DNA from: Streptomyces griseus subsp. griseus
GTDB taxonomy: Bacteria; Actinomycetota; Actinomycetes; Streptomycetales; Streptomycetaceae
NCBI RefSeq assembly: GCF_000720255.1
Contig: NZ_JOJE01000026.1
Location: forward strand, 1-64,000
DNA: 64,000 nucleotides
Reading direction: 5' to 3'
Of this stretch, positions 34,860 to 43,108 are shown piece after piece. Below the pieces are notes generated by a model. It had not been told where the DNA came from. It worked only from the letters and a program-made list of their open reading frames with translations, and searched no databases. The position numbers and the translations under genes were made by a program. Position 1 is the stretch's first letter. Every line of letters starts with the position of its first letter.

Positions 34860-35897
34860 CTAAGCCGTGTCGTCGTGCTCCCCGAGGCGAGGCGGCGGGC
34901 CGTACGACGGCTGGTGCCCGGCGATCCGGAACGGGCTTGCGACCAGGCGGTGTTCGCCGGCCCGCACGACCGCGTCGGGAAACTCGACAAGTGCCTGGGG
35001 CAGCGTGCGTACGGCTGCGGCGGGGACGCCCAGCGGGCGCAGCCGACGTTCCCAGGCCACCGCCGAGTCGGCGGCGAGCGCCTTGGTCACCGCGGCGACC
35101 ACCTCGTCGCGGCGGGCCGCGCGCTCGGCCATCGTCAAGTAGCCCTCGATGCCGGCCTCCGCGGCGAAGGAGCGCCAGAAGCCGTCGTGGGTGATGAAGA
35201 GGGCCAGGTGTCCCTCGGCGGTGGGGAAGAGCTGGGCGGGGACGTAGTGGGCGTGGGCGCCTCCCAGGCGGCGCGGAGCCTTGCCGTCGTTGAGCCAGGC
35301 CGCGGCGTGGTAGTTCAGCTGCGAGAGCATCACGTCGCGCAGCGACACCTCGATCTGGCCGCCGCGTCCGGAGACGATCTGGGCCAGCAGGCCCAGCGCG
35401 GCCGCCATTCCGGCCGAGTTGTCGACCGAGGAGTAGCCGGGCAGCGCGGGCGGGCCGTCCGGGTCGCCCGTCATGGCCGCGATGCCGGTGGCCGCCTGGA
35501 CGACGTAGTCGAAGGCGGGCATGTCGCCCGCGTCCATGCCCCAGCCGGTAAGGGCCACGCACACCAGGCGCTCGTTGTAGGGCTTCAGGGCCTCGTAGGT
35601 CAGGCCGAAGCGCTCGATGGCGGACGGCTTGAGGTTGACCAGCAGGGCGTCGGCGTCGCGCACCAGCTCGTGCAGGCGGTCCTGGCCGGCGCGGGCGCTC
35701 AGGTCCACGCGGACCGAGCGCTTGTTCCGGTTGAGGCTGGCGAAGTAGGCGTCGGAGACCTGCCGGGACAGGTCGCCGCCGGGCGGTTCGACCTTGGTGA
35801 CCCGGGCGCCCAGGTCGGCGAGCAGCATGGTGGCGTACGGGCCGGCCAGGATGTGGCCGACCTCCAGCACGCGCAGGCCGGCCAGCGGGCCGTTCAC
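34860..35897 (-). CDS. CaiB/BaiF family CoA-transferase (type III)
   Basis: 345 aa. It opens GPLAGLRVLEVGHILAGPYATMLLADLGARVTKVEPP, the family start. The catalytic Asp region is YSSVDNSAGMAAALGLLA, with the usual LNRNKRSVRVDL. It moves CoA between acyl-CoA and a free acid. GTG start at 35897, overlapping the LLM gene by GTGA. The TAG stop lies exactly at the edge of the IS630-type element. It is the last gene of the operon that starts at 43044. The length is slightly shorter than the usual 380-400 aa. Confidence 0.9.
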   Translation of the reverse strand: MNGPLAGLRVLEVGHILAGPYATMLLADLGARVTKVEPPGGDLSRQVSDAYFASLNRNKRSVRVDLSARAGQDRLHELVRDADALLVNLKPSAIERFGLTYEALKPYNERLVCVALTGWGMDAGDMPAFDYVVQAATGIAAMTGDPDGPPALPGYSSVDNSAGMAAALGLLAQIVSGRGGQIEVSLRDVMLSQLNYHAAAWLNDGKAPRRLGGAHAHYVPAQLFPTAEGHLALFITHDGFWRSFAAEAGIEGYLTMAERAARRDEVVAAVTKALAADSAVAWERRLRPLGVPAAAVRTLPQALVEFPDAVVRAGEHRLVASPFRIAGHQPSYGPPPRLGEHDDTA

Positions 35898-36850
35898 CGC
35901 AGGTCCGCCGCGATCGCGGCCACCGCGTCACGGGTGCGCAGTTTCGAGGCGACCAGTTCGTCCCGCCCGTTCCCCAGGGGCAGCAGCCGCACCGACAGAT
36001 CCGTCACCCCCGCGTCCGCGAACCGCCTGAAGCGGGCCCTGATGGCCGCCTCGTCACCCGCCGCGCACAGGTCGCCGACGTCGCGGGCGTCGCCGTACTC
36101 CAGCAGGCGCTGGTAGTTGGGGGACACCTCGGCCTCGCCGAGGATGCGGTTGGCGCGCTCGCGCGCGGCGTCGACCTCGTGCGGTGCGCACAGACACACC
36201 GGGATTCCCGCGACGATGCGGGGTGCCGGACGGCCCGCGGTCTCGGCAGCCTTGGTGATCGTCGGGGCGACGTGCTCGGCGACCGACCGCTCGTCCGCCA
36301 TCCACAGGACCGTGCCGTCGGTGTACTCCCCCGCGATGCGCAGCATCACCGGGCCCAGCGCTGCCATCAGAACCGGCAGGGGGGCGACCGGGGCGATGGT
36401 GAGCGGGTTGTGGATGCGGAAGACGTCGTTCTCGACGTCCACCGAACCACCCCCGGACAGCGCCGAGTTGACTACCTCCAGGTAGGCGCGGGTGTACGCC
36501 GCGGGCTTCTCGTACGGCAGGCCCAGCATGTCGCGGACGATCCAGTGGTGGGAGGCACCGACGCCGAGCGTGAGCCGTCCGCCCGCCGCAGCCTGCGCGG
36601 ACACGGCCTGACGGGCCAGTGCGATGGGGTGCTGGGCGTGGACGGGGACGACGGCCGTGCCCAGTTCGACGCGCTCGGTGGCCTGACCCATGAGGGCGAT
36701 GGCGGTCAGGGCGTCGAAGTCGGTCGGCACCTGTGGCACCCACACGGTGTCGAAGCCGGCCTCCTCGGCCCAGCGGGCGTCGTCGACCATGCGGGCCGCC
36801 TTGTGCGCGGCGTCGCCCCGTTCGGGGCCGCTCATCACTCCGACTCGCAT
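35894..36850 (-). CDS. LLM-class (luciferase-like) F420- or flavin-dependent oxidoreductase
   Basis: 318 aa TIM-barrel protein. Features are WAEEAGFDTVWVPQ, a VELGTAVVPVHAQHPIALARQA block and GRLTLGVGASHHWIVRDMLGLPYEKPAAYTRAYLEV, all typical of the F420-dependent LLM group in actinobacteria. It could oxidise or reduce a pathway intermediate such as an alcohol, ketone or enoyl-CoA. It starts 3 bp after the stop of the B12-subunit gene and overlaps the next gene, so it is part of the same tightly packed operon. Cofactor assignment is from family only. Confidence 0.85.
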   Translation of the reverse strand: MRVGVMSGPERGDAAHKAARMVDDARWAEEAGFDTVWVPQVPTDFDALTAIALMGQATERVELGTAVVPVHAQHPIALARQAVSAQAAAGGRLTLGVGASHHWIVRDMLGLPYEKPAAYTRAYLEVVNSALSGGGSVDVENDVFRIHNPLTIAPVAPLPVLMAALGPVMLRIAGEYTDGTVLWMADERSVAEHVAPTITKAAETAGRPAPRIVAGIPVCLCAPHEVDAARERANRILGEAEVSPNYQRLLEYGDARDVGDLCAAGDEAAIRARFRRFADAGVTDLSVRLLPLGNGRDELVASKLRTRDAVAAIAADLR

Positions 36851-36853
36851 GGT

Positions 36854-37255
36854 CTAGTCCTCCGGGGCTGTCAGGACGCGGATGTCCGCGACGATCGCGT
36901 CGAGCGGGGTGCCCGTGGGGTACACCCCGGCGGCTCCGGCCTCCCGCAGCCGCGCCACGTCCGAGGCCGGGATGGTGCCGCCGACCACGACGGGGATGTC
37001 GTCGCCGCCTGCGGCGCGCAGCGCCTGGACCGTGCGGCGGGTGAGGGCGAGATGGGCGCCGGAAAGGATGGACAGGCCGACCAGGGCGACGTCCTCCTGC
37101 ACGGCGGTGGCGGCGATGTCGTCCACGCGGTGCCGGATGCCGGTGAACACCACCTCGAAGCCGGCGTCGCGCAGCCCGCGGGCGACCAGCTTCGCGCCCC
37201 GGTCGTGGCCGTCGAGCCCGGGCTTGGCGACGAGAACGCGCACAGGTGTGGTCAT
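36854..37255 (-). CDS. Acyl-CoA mutase small (B12-binding) subunit
   Basis: 133 aa. The cobalamin-binding signature is present as [16 protein letters not shown] (DxHxxG), followed by [10 protein letters not shown] and the GG motif in [12 protein letters not shown]. This is the stand-alone B12 domain of split mutases. It begins at 37255 in a TGATG overlap with the large-subunit stop, so a 1:1 complex is expected. Together they would rearrange the carbon skeleton of a branched acyl-CoA. Confidence 0.93.
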   Translation of the reverse strand: MTTPVRVLVAKPGLDGHDRGAKLVARGLRDAGFEVVFTGIRHRVDDIAATAVQEDVALVGLSILSGAHLALTRRTVQALRAAGGDDIPVVVGGTIPASDVARLREAGAAGVYPTGTPLDAIVADIRVLTAPED

Positions 37256-38832
37256 CAGAACACCACCGGCTGCCGGAACTCGCCCCACACCGCGCGCAGA
37301 GCGTCGGCCATCTCGCCGACCGTGCAGTAGGCGCCCGCGCACGCGACGAGCGGATCCATCAGGTTCGTGTCTCCTTCGGCGGCGCGCCGCAGATCGTCGA
37401 GACGGGCGCGTGCCTCGGCGGCGCTGCGCTCGGACTTGATGCGCGCGAGCCGTTTGAGCTGGCGTTCGCGGCCCTCGGCGTCAAGTTCGTAGGTGGCGAG
37501 GTCGGGCGGGGGCTCGTCCACGGTGAACCGGTTGACGCCCACGACGGGCCGCTCGCCGGAGGCTGTCTCCTGGTGCAGCCGCCACGCCTCGTCGGCGATG
37601 AGCCCCTGCAGGTAGCCGTCCTCGATACAGCGCACCATGCCGCCGTGCGCCTCCAGGTCCGCCATGATCTCGACGATCCGCTCCTCGGTGGCGTCGGTGA
37701 GGGCCTCCACGAAGTACGAACCCCCCAGCGGGTCGGCGACCTTCGTCACGCCCGTCTCGTGCGCGAGCACCTGCTGGGTGCGCAGGGCGAGCGTCGCGGA
37801 CTCCTCACTCGGCAGGGCGAACGGCTCGTCCCAGGCCGCGGTGAACATCGACTGCACCCCACCCAGCACCGAGGCGAGCGCCTCGTAAGCGACGCGCACG
37901 GTGTTGTTGCGGGCCTGCGGTGCGTAGAGGGAGGCGCCGCCGGCCACGACGCCGAAGCGGAACATGCACGCCTTGTCGGTGGTCGCGCCGAACCGCTCGC
38001 GCACGATGGTCGCCCAGCGCCTGCGCCCCGCACGGTACTTGGCGACCTCCTCGAAGAAGTCGCCGTGCGTGTAGAAGAAGAAGGAGACCTGCGGGGCGAA
38101 CTGGTCGATGGTCATCCGGCCGCGTTCCAGGACGGTCTCGCAGTACGTGACCCCGTCGGCGAGGGTGAACGCCATCTCCTGTACGGCGTTGGCGCCCGCG
38201 TCGCGGAAGTGCGCCCCCGCGACGGAGATCGCGTTGAAGCGGGGCACCTGCGCGGCGCAGAACTCGATCGTGTCCGCTATGAGCCTCAGCGAGGGTTCCG
38301 GGGGCCAGATCCAGGTACCGCGCGAGGCGTATTCCTTGAGGATGTCGTTCTGGATGGTGCCGGTGAGCTTCGCACGGGGGATACCGCGCTTCTCGGCCGC
38401 GGCGACGTAGAAGGCGAGCAGGATCGCCGCCGTACCGTTGATGGTGAAGCTGGTGCTGATCCGGTCCAGCGGAAGGGTGTCGAAGAGGATCTCAGCGTCG
38501 GCGAGGGTGTCCAGCGCGACCCCGACCCGGCCGACCTCGTCGACGTACTCCGGGTCGTCGGAGTCGTAGCCGCACTGGGTGGGCAGGTCGAGCGCCACTG
38601 ACAGGCCCGTGCCGCCCTGGTCGAGGAGGTAGCGGTAGCGGCGGTTGGACTCCTCGGCGGTGCCGAAGCCGGAGTACTGGCGCAGGGTCCAGGTGCGGCC
38701 CCGGTAGCCGGTGGGGTAGTTGCCGCGTGTGAAGGGGAACGTGCCCGGGTCGGGGGGGTCGGCGCGGAGGTCCGCGGGGCCGTACACCGGGTTGAGTGGG
38801 ATGCCGGAGGGAGTGCGGAAGTCCTGGGTCAT
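37255..38832 (-). CDS. Acyl-CoA mutase large subunit (methylmalonyl-CoA mutase family, split type)
   Basis: 525 aa, lacking the fused B12 domain. The substrate channel reads [19 protein letters not shown] and [17 protein letters not shown]. At the specificity positions defined in methylmalonyl-CoA mutase (Tyr89, Arg207) the aligned residues are Tyr in RQYSGF and Arg in [10 protein letters not shown]. Isobutyryl-CoA and 2-hydroxyisobutyryl-CoA mutases have Phe/Gln or Ile/Gln there. So it looks like an archaeal-type split mutase for a substrate with a free carboxylate, such as methylmalonyl-CoA. It overlaps both neighbours by a few bases. A pathway yielding propionyl-CoA would explain its presence. 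Confidence 0.88.
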   Translation of the reverse strand: MTQDFRTPSGIPLNPVYGPADLRADPPDPGTFPFTRGNYPTGYRGRTWTLRQYSGFGTAEESNRRYRYLLDQGGTGLSVALDLPTQCGYDSDDPEYVDEVGRVGVALDTLADAEILFDTLPLDRISTSFTINGTAAILLAFYVAAAEKRGIPRAKLTGTIQNDILKEYASRGTWIWPPEPSLRLIADTIEFCAAQVPRFNAISVAGAHFRDAGANAVQEMAFTLADGVTYCETVLERGRMTIDQFAPQVSFFFYTHGDFFEEVAKYRAGRRRWATIVRERFGATTDKACMFRFGVVAGGASLYAPQARNNTVRVAYEALASVLGGVQSMFTAAWDEPFALPSEESATLALRTQQVLAHETGVTKVADPLGGSYFVEALTDATEERIVEIMADLEAHGGMVRCIEDGYLQGLIADEAWRLHQETASGERPVVGVNRFTVDEPPPDLATYELDAEGRERQLKRLARIKSERSAAEARARLDDLRRAAEGDTNLMDPLVACAGAYCTVGEMADALRAVWGEFRQPVVF

Positions 38833-40271
38833 GTCAGTTGGTCCTTCATCACCTTTCCGGTGGCGTTCAGCGGCAGCTGCGTGCGGAACTCGACGTGGCG
38901 GGGCACCTTGAAGCCGGCCATCCGCTCGCGCGCCCAGGCGATCAGCTCGGCCTCCGTGATCCCGGCGAATTCGGTGCGCGGGACGACGAAGGCCTTGCCG
39001 ACCTGGCCGAGCCGCTCGTCGGGCACGCCGATGACGGCGGCCTGGGCGACCGCCGGGTGCCTCAGCAGAAAGCCCTCGATCTCGGCGGGGTAGGCGTTGA
39101 AGCCGCCGACGACGAACATGTCCTTCTTGCGGCCGACGATCCGCAGCCGGCCCTCGGCGTCCAGTGCGCCGAGGTCGCCGGTGTGCAGCCAGCCATCGGC
39201 GTCCACGGCCTCGGCGGTGGCCTCGGGGTCGTCGAGGTAGCCGCGCATGACGGAGTAGCCGCGCACGAGCACCTCCTGGTCCTCGGCGACGCGCACCTCG
39301 AAGCCCTCGCACGGTTTGCCCACGGTCGTGGCGACGGCCTCGTAGGGGTCGCCGGGCCGGGACGCGGTGACGGTGCCGGCCTCGGTGAGGCCGTAGCCGG
39401 TCATGAGGTGCGTGAACGGCAGGTCGGTGGTGATGCGCCGGACCAGCTCCCCCGGGATGTCCGCCGCACCGGTCACCGCGACCCGCAGGGAGGACAGGTC
39501 ACGGTCCGCGCCGGCCTCCAGGAGGGAGTGGTACAGGGTCGGCGGTCCGGGCAGGACGGTCACCCGTTCCTTCTCCACCAGGTCCAGCACCCGGTCCACG
39601 TCGAAGACGGCGACGGGGAGGACGGTGGCGCCCCGGATCATCGACGCGACCAGGCCTGCCTTGTAGCCGAAGATGTGGAAGAAGGGGTTGACGATCAGGT
39701 ACCGGTCGCCCTGCCGGAGCCGGGCCAGGTCGCACCACTCGGTGTACAGGCGCAGCGTCTGGCCGTGTGTGGTCATCACGCCCTTGGGGCGTCCTGTCGT
39801 ACCGGAGGTGAAGACGATGTCCGCCAGGTCGTCCTCGCTGCTCCTGGGTTCCATCGGGTCACCGGAGGCGAGGAAGCCGGAGGTCTTCAGGTCGATGACG
39901 CGAACGCCGGGTGGACCGGTGAACTCCCGTTCCAGGAAGCCGTTCTGGACGAGCAGCACCTTGGCGCCGCTGCGTACCACGATGTCGTGGGCCTCCTCGT
40001 CGAGGAAGCGGGTGTTCACCGGCACCAGCACCCCGCCTGCCGTGAGCAGGCCGAACGCGGCGACGATCCACTCGGCGGAGTTGGGCGCCCACAGCGCCAC
40101 CCGGTCGCCCGGGCCGACGCCCGCCGAGGCGAACGCCCCGGCGGTGCGGCGGACCCGGTCGGCCAGGTCGCGGAAGGTGAGGCGCACCTCGCCGTCCACG
40201 ACGGCCTCGGTGTCGCCGAACCGGTCGGCCGAGCTCAGCACCAGTTCGGGAATGGTGCGGGCGGTGGTCAT
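38829..40271 (-). CDS. Acyl-CoA synthetase (AMP-forming, FadD3-like)
   Basis: 480 aa. Motifs are IVFTSGTTGRPKGVM, GYGLTEAGTVTASRPG, the HTGDLGALDAEGRLRIVGRKKDMFVVGG hinge region and the catalytic Lys in LPLNATGKVMKDQL. All are intact. The N-terminal part (VALWAPNSAEWIVAAFGLLTAGGVLVPVNTRF) resembles the FadD3 group that activates ring-derived propionate acids in steroid degradation; the similarity is by eye. It overlaps both neighbouring genes by ATGA, so it is translated with the amidohydrolase and mutase genes. Confidence 0.9.
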   Translation of the reverse strand: MTTARTIPELVLSSADRFGDTEAVVDGEVRLTFRDLADRVRRTAGAFASAGVGPGDRVALWAPNSAEWIVAAFGLLTAGGVLVPVNTRFLDEEAHDIVVRSGAKVLLVQNGFLEREFTGPPGVRVIDLKTSGFLASGDPMEPRSSEDDLADIVFTSGTTGRPKGVMTTHGQTLRLYTEWCDLARLRQGDRYLIVNPFFHIFGYKAGLVASMIRGATVLPVAVFDVDRVLDLVEKERVTVLPGPPTLYHSLLEAGADRDLSSLRVAVTGAADIPGELVRRITTDLPFTHLMTGYGLTEAGTVTASRPGDPYEAVATTVGKPCEGFEVRVAEDQEVLVRGYSVMRGYLDDPEATAEAVDADGWLHTGDLGALDAEGRLRIVGRKKDMFVVGGFNAYPAEIEGFLLRHPAVAQAAVIGVPDERLGQVGKAFVVPRTEFAGITEAELIAWARERMAGFKVPRHVEFRTQLPLNATGKVMKDQLT

Positions 40272-41446
40272 GCGTCGATCAGCCGGGCCAGATTGCCGCC
40301 CATGACCTTGGCCTTGTCCTCCTCGGACAGCTTCGGGAGGTGGTCGACGTAGGTGACGGGGTCGGCGAGGCCCTCGGGGTGGGGGTAGTCGGAGCCGAAC
40401 AGGACCCGCTCGATGCCGATGAGGTTGCCGAGTTCCGCCATGTCCTCCTCCCAGAACGGGCTGATGTGGATGTGCCGCTTGAAGACGTCCACCGGGTTCT
40501 CCCGGAACTCGTGGGGCATCTTCTTGTGGACGTCGGCGAGCCTGCTCAGCAGGGGCTCCACCCACGAGGCGCCGTTCTCGATGACGGCGACCTTCAGCTC
40601 GGGGAAGCGGGACAGCGCGCCGTGGCAGATCAGCGAGGAGACGGCGTCCTCGATCGGCCGCCACTCGTTGACCTGCCGGAAGGCGTTGGGCTTGAAGGGC
40701 AGGAACTCGCGCCGCCGGCCCTCCCAGTCGTTGGCGTAGTTCGCGTAGCCGCTGTCGGAGGAGTGGAGGGCGACGAGCACGCCGGTCTCCACCACCCGCT
40801 TCCAGAACGGGTCGAACTCGGGCAGCGCGAAGGACCGGGTGCCGCCGAAGCCGGGGACCGGCGCGGGGCGGATGAGGATGGCGCGGGCGCCGCGCTCCAC
40901 GACCCAGTTCAGCTCCTCGATCGCCTTGTCGACGATCGGGAGGGTGATGACGGGGACGGTGAAGATGCGGTCCTTGTAGGTGAAGCCCCAGGTGTCGTGC
41001 AGCCACTGGTTGAGGGCGTGGACGACGACGTGGATCAGCTCCGGGTCGTCCTTCATCCGCTCCTCGATGAGGCTCGCCAGCGTCGGGAACATCAGGCTGC
41101 GCTGGATGCCGAGCTCGTCCATCAGCTGGAGGCGCGGGGCCGGTTCGCGGAAGGCCGGGATGGAGCGCATGGGCTCGCCGAAGATCTCCCGGCGGGTCTT
41201 GCCGTCGGGGTTGCCGACCCGGAAGTACTCCTCCATCGCGCCTGGTCGGGCGACGACTTCGAAGGTGGGGTTCGGGATGTACTCGCTGATCTGCCCGCGT
41301 ATCGCGATCTTGGTGCGACCGCCGACGTTCACGTACTGGATGGCGCCCCGGTATTCCTCGGGGAGGTACTTGGTGAGCGCTTCCTGCGTCTCGTAGAGGT
41401 GGTTGTCCGCGTCGAACAGCGGATACGCGAGTTCACGAGAGGGCAT
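40268..41446 (-). CDS. Amidohydrolase_2-family metal-dependent hydrolase/decarboxylase
   Basis: 392 aa TIM barrel of the ACMSD / gamma-resorcylate decarboxylase superfamily. It opens PLFDADNHLYETQEAL (metal ligand region DxDxH), with later ligands in VALHSSDSG and LFGSDYPHPEG. It probably hydrolyses or decarboxylates a cyclic or 2-oxo intermediate, possibly ring opening by C-C hydrolysis. The start ATG at 41446 has AGGAGG upstream. A perfect 9-3-9 operator lies 20 bp upstream inside the end of the previous gene, so this gene may also start its own transcript. Confidence 0.88.
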   Translation of the reverse strand: MPSRELAYPLFDADNHLYETQEALTKYLPEEYRGAIQYVNVGGRTKIAIRGQISEYIPNPTFEVVARPGAMEEYFRVGNPDGKTRREIFGEPMRSIPAFREPAPRLQLMDELGIQRSLMFPTLASLIEERMKDDPELIHVVVHALNQWLHDTWGFTYKDRIFTVPVITLPIVDKAIEELNWVVERGARAILIRPAPVPGFGGTRSFALPEFDPFWKRVVETGVLVALHSSDSGYANYANDWEGRRREFLPFKPNAFRQVNEWRPIEDAVSSLICHGALSRFPELKVAVIENGASWVEPLLSRLADVHKKMPHEFRENPVDVFKRHIHISPFWEEDMAELGNLIGIERVLFGSDYPHPEGLADPVTYVDHLPKLSEEDKAKVMGGNLARLIDA

Positions 41447-41457
41447 GAGATCCTCCT

Positions 41458-43044
41458 TCACCGTTTGCGAGAATCGTATTCTCGCATCGAGGGAGTGGCA
41501 ATGTCCTCGCGAAGGACGAACTTCTTCACCTTGCCGCTCGGGGTGCGCGGGAAGTCCTCGACCTCGTGGACCGCCTCGGGCCACTTCTGACGGGCCAGCC
41601 CCGCCCGGCCGAAGTGCAGGCGCACCTCGGCCAGGCCCGGGGCCGACCAACCGGGCAACATGCGCAGGACGGCGGCGGCCCGCTCCCCCAGGCGCGGGTC
41701 GGGCACGGCCACCACGACAGCCTCGGCCACACCGTCCAGCCCGAGCAGGACCTCCTCGACCTCCAGGGCGCTGATGTTCTCCCCGCCCCGGATGATGACG
41801 TCGGCCTTGCGGGCGGTGACGGTCAGCCAGCCGTCGGCGTCGAGCACGCCGATGTCGCCGGTGCGGTACCAGCCGTCGGCGTCGAAGGCGGCGGCGGTGA
41901 GCTCCGGGTCGGTGTAACCGAGGCAGAGGTCGGGGCCGCGAGTGAGGATCTCACCGTCCTCGGCGAGCCGGACCTCCGCACCGGGCAACGGGAGGCCGTC
42001 GGTGTGCAGGCGTTTGGCGGCGGGGCCGTCGTACGGGGTGCAGGTCACCGAAGGGTGCTCGGTGGAGCCGTAGGCCCGGAAGACAGTGATGCCGAGGGAC
42101 TCCAGCCGGGTCGTCACGGCGGACGCGATGGAGGCGCCCCCCAGTCCGGCGTACTTCAGCCGCGCGACGTGCTCCTCGGTGCAGTCGGGGTGGTCGAGCA
42201 GACTGGTCATGTAGTACGTCGCACCGCCGCCGACGGTGAGCCCCTCGTCCCGCATGAGGGCGAGCGCCCGGGCCGGGTCCCAGGAGTCGCCAAGGTTGAC
42301 CGGGGTGCCGTCGAGGACCGGGATGAGGAACGCGTTGATCATGCCGATGAAGTGGCCGACCGGCGCCACTGTGAACTGCCGTCCCCGGTCCGGGGGATAG
42401 CTCGCGGCCAGCTGCCGGGTTTCATAGCCGAGGGTGCGGTGGCTGTGGATGACGCCCTTGGGGTCCCGGGTGGTGCCGGAGGTGAAGGCGACGAGGGCGG
42501 GGGTGTCCGGGTCCACCGGCAGGACACCGGCCAGCGGCTCGTCGGCGAGCAGCTCGTCGAAGTCCCGCCCGACGACGCCGACGACCGGCACCTCGGCACA
42601 CAGGTCCGGTCGGAACTCCGTCCGCCCGAAGCGCTCGGCGGCGAAGAAGGCCTTGGGGCGGGTGGCCTCGACGATGTAGCGGACCTCCTTGGGCCCGTAG
42701 AAGTGGACCACCGGGACGACGACGGCTCCGAGGAAGGCCGAGGCCCAGAACACGGCCGCCGCCTCCATCCAGTTGGGGAGCTGCATGACCACCACGTCGC
42801 CCGGGCCCACGCCACGCGCCCGCAGACCTGCGGCCAGCCGCCGCGCCGTACGCTCCACTTCGGCGAACGTGCCCCTCCAGGGTCGCGCCTCGGAGTGCAC
42901 GCGGAACTCCGCGTCCCCGGACCTGCCCAGCCCGGCCGCCAGCAGGTCGCCCAGGGTCTCCCGGGTCCACCAGCCCTCGGACTCGTAGCGCGCCGCGAGT
43001 CCGGGCGGGACTGACCGCAGGGCGCCGGGGGGAATCGCCGTCAT
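41458..43044 (-). CDS. Acyl-CoA synthetase (AMP-forming)
   Basis: 528 aa, a second ligase paralogue in this operon. P-loop VAFTSGTTRDPKGVIHSH, A5 FRAYGSTEHPSVTCTPY, A8 WYRTGDIGVLDADGWLTVTARKADVIIRGGENI and the catalytic Lys in RTPSGKVKKFVL are present. The N-terminal FWASAFLGAVVVPVVHFYGPKEVRYIV differs from FadD3-like ligases. I chose ATG 43044, which has GGAGGAG upstream, rather than longer starts crossing the operator at 43068. Its last nine codons encode the operator palindrome at 41466-41486. Confidence 0.9.
   Translation of the reverse strand: MTAIPPGALRSVPPGLAARYESEGWWTRETLGDLLAAGLGRSGDAEFRVHSEARPWRGTFAEVERTARRLAAGLRARGVGPGDVVVMQLPNWMEAAAVFWASAFLGAVVVPVVHFYGPKEVRYIVEATRPKAFFAAERFGRTEFRPDLCAEVPVVGVVGRDFDELLADEPLAGVLPVDPDTPALVAFTSGTTRDPKGVIHSHRTLGYETRQLAASYPPDRGRQFTVAPVGHFIGMINAFLIPVLDGTPVNLGDSWDPARALALMRDEGLTVGGGATYYMTSLLDHPDCTEEHVARLKYAGLGGASIASAVTTRLESLGITVFRAYGSTEHPSVTCTPYDGPAAKRLHTDGLPLPGAEVRLAEDGEILTRGPDLCLGYTDPELTAAAFDADGWYRTGDIGVLDADGWLTVTARKADVIIRGGENISALEVEEVLLGLDGVAEAVVVAVPDPRLGERAAAVLRMLPGWSAPGLAEVRLHFGRAGLARQKWPEAVHEVEDFPRTPSGKVKKFVLREDIATPSMREYDSRKR
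41466..41486. promoter_or_regulatory. GAGAAT operator, perfect 9-3-9 copy inside a CDS end
   Basis: TGCGAGAAT cgt ATTCTCGCA is a perfect palindrome within the last codons of the upstream ligase gene. It is 20 bp before the amidohydrolase start. It should control an internal promoter or act as a roadblock. Confidence 0.75.
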
Positions 43045-43066
43045 GACAGATACTCCTCCCTCGTTT

Positions 43067-43083
43067 GGAGAATTGCACTCTCC
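43067..43083. promoter_or_regulatory. GAGAAT-type operator, one mismatch
   Basis: GGAGAAT tgc ACTCTCC lies in the 64-bp gap between the divergent ligase (start 43044) and reductase (start 43109) genes and could control both directions. Confidence 0.65.
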
Positions 43084-43108
43084 CACAGCGAGAAGGTAAG
43101 TTCCATAC

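Larger units (their letters stand above)
32434..34860. mobile_element. IS630-type element with terminal inverted repeats carrying a multicopper oxidase
   Basis: Both ends carry related inverted repeats. An 18-bp core, AAGTCCTTCGGGGGTTGA, is at 32448-32465, and its exact reverse complement is at 34829-34846. GTGGTC is at the left tip and GACCAC at the right tip. TAA flanks both sides directly (32431-32433 and 34861-34863), consistent with the TA target preference of IS630/mariner elements. Inside are a 5'-truncated, frameshifted IS630 transposase (minus) and a multicopper oxidase gene (plus). Insertion was between convergent genes and preserved the TAG stop of the CoA-transferase. Confidence 0.8.

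Noticed and set aside
37255..38832. Isobutyryl-CoA mutase assignment
   Set aside because: The split architecture suggested it, but the aligned specificity residues are Tyr and Arg rather than Phe and Gln.
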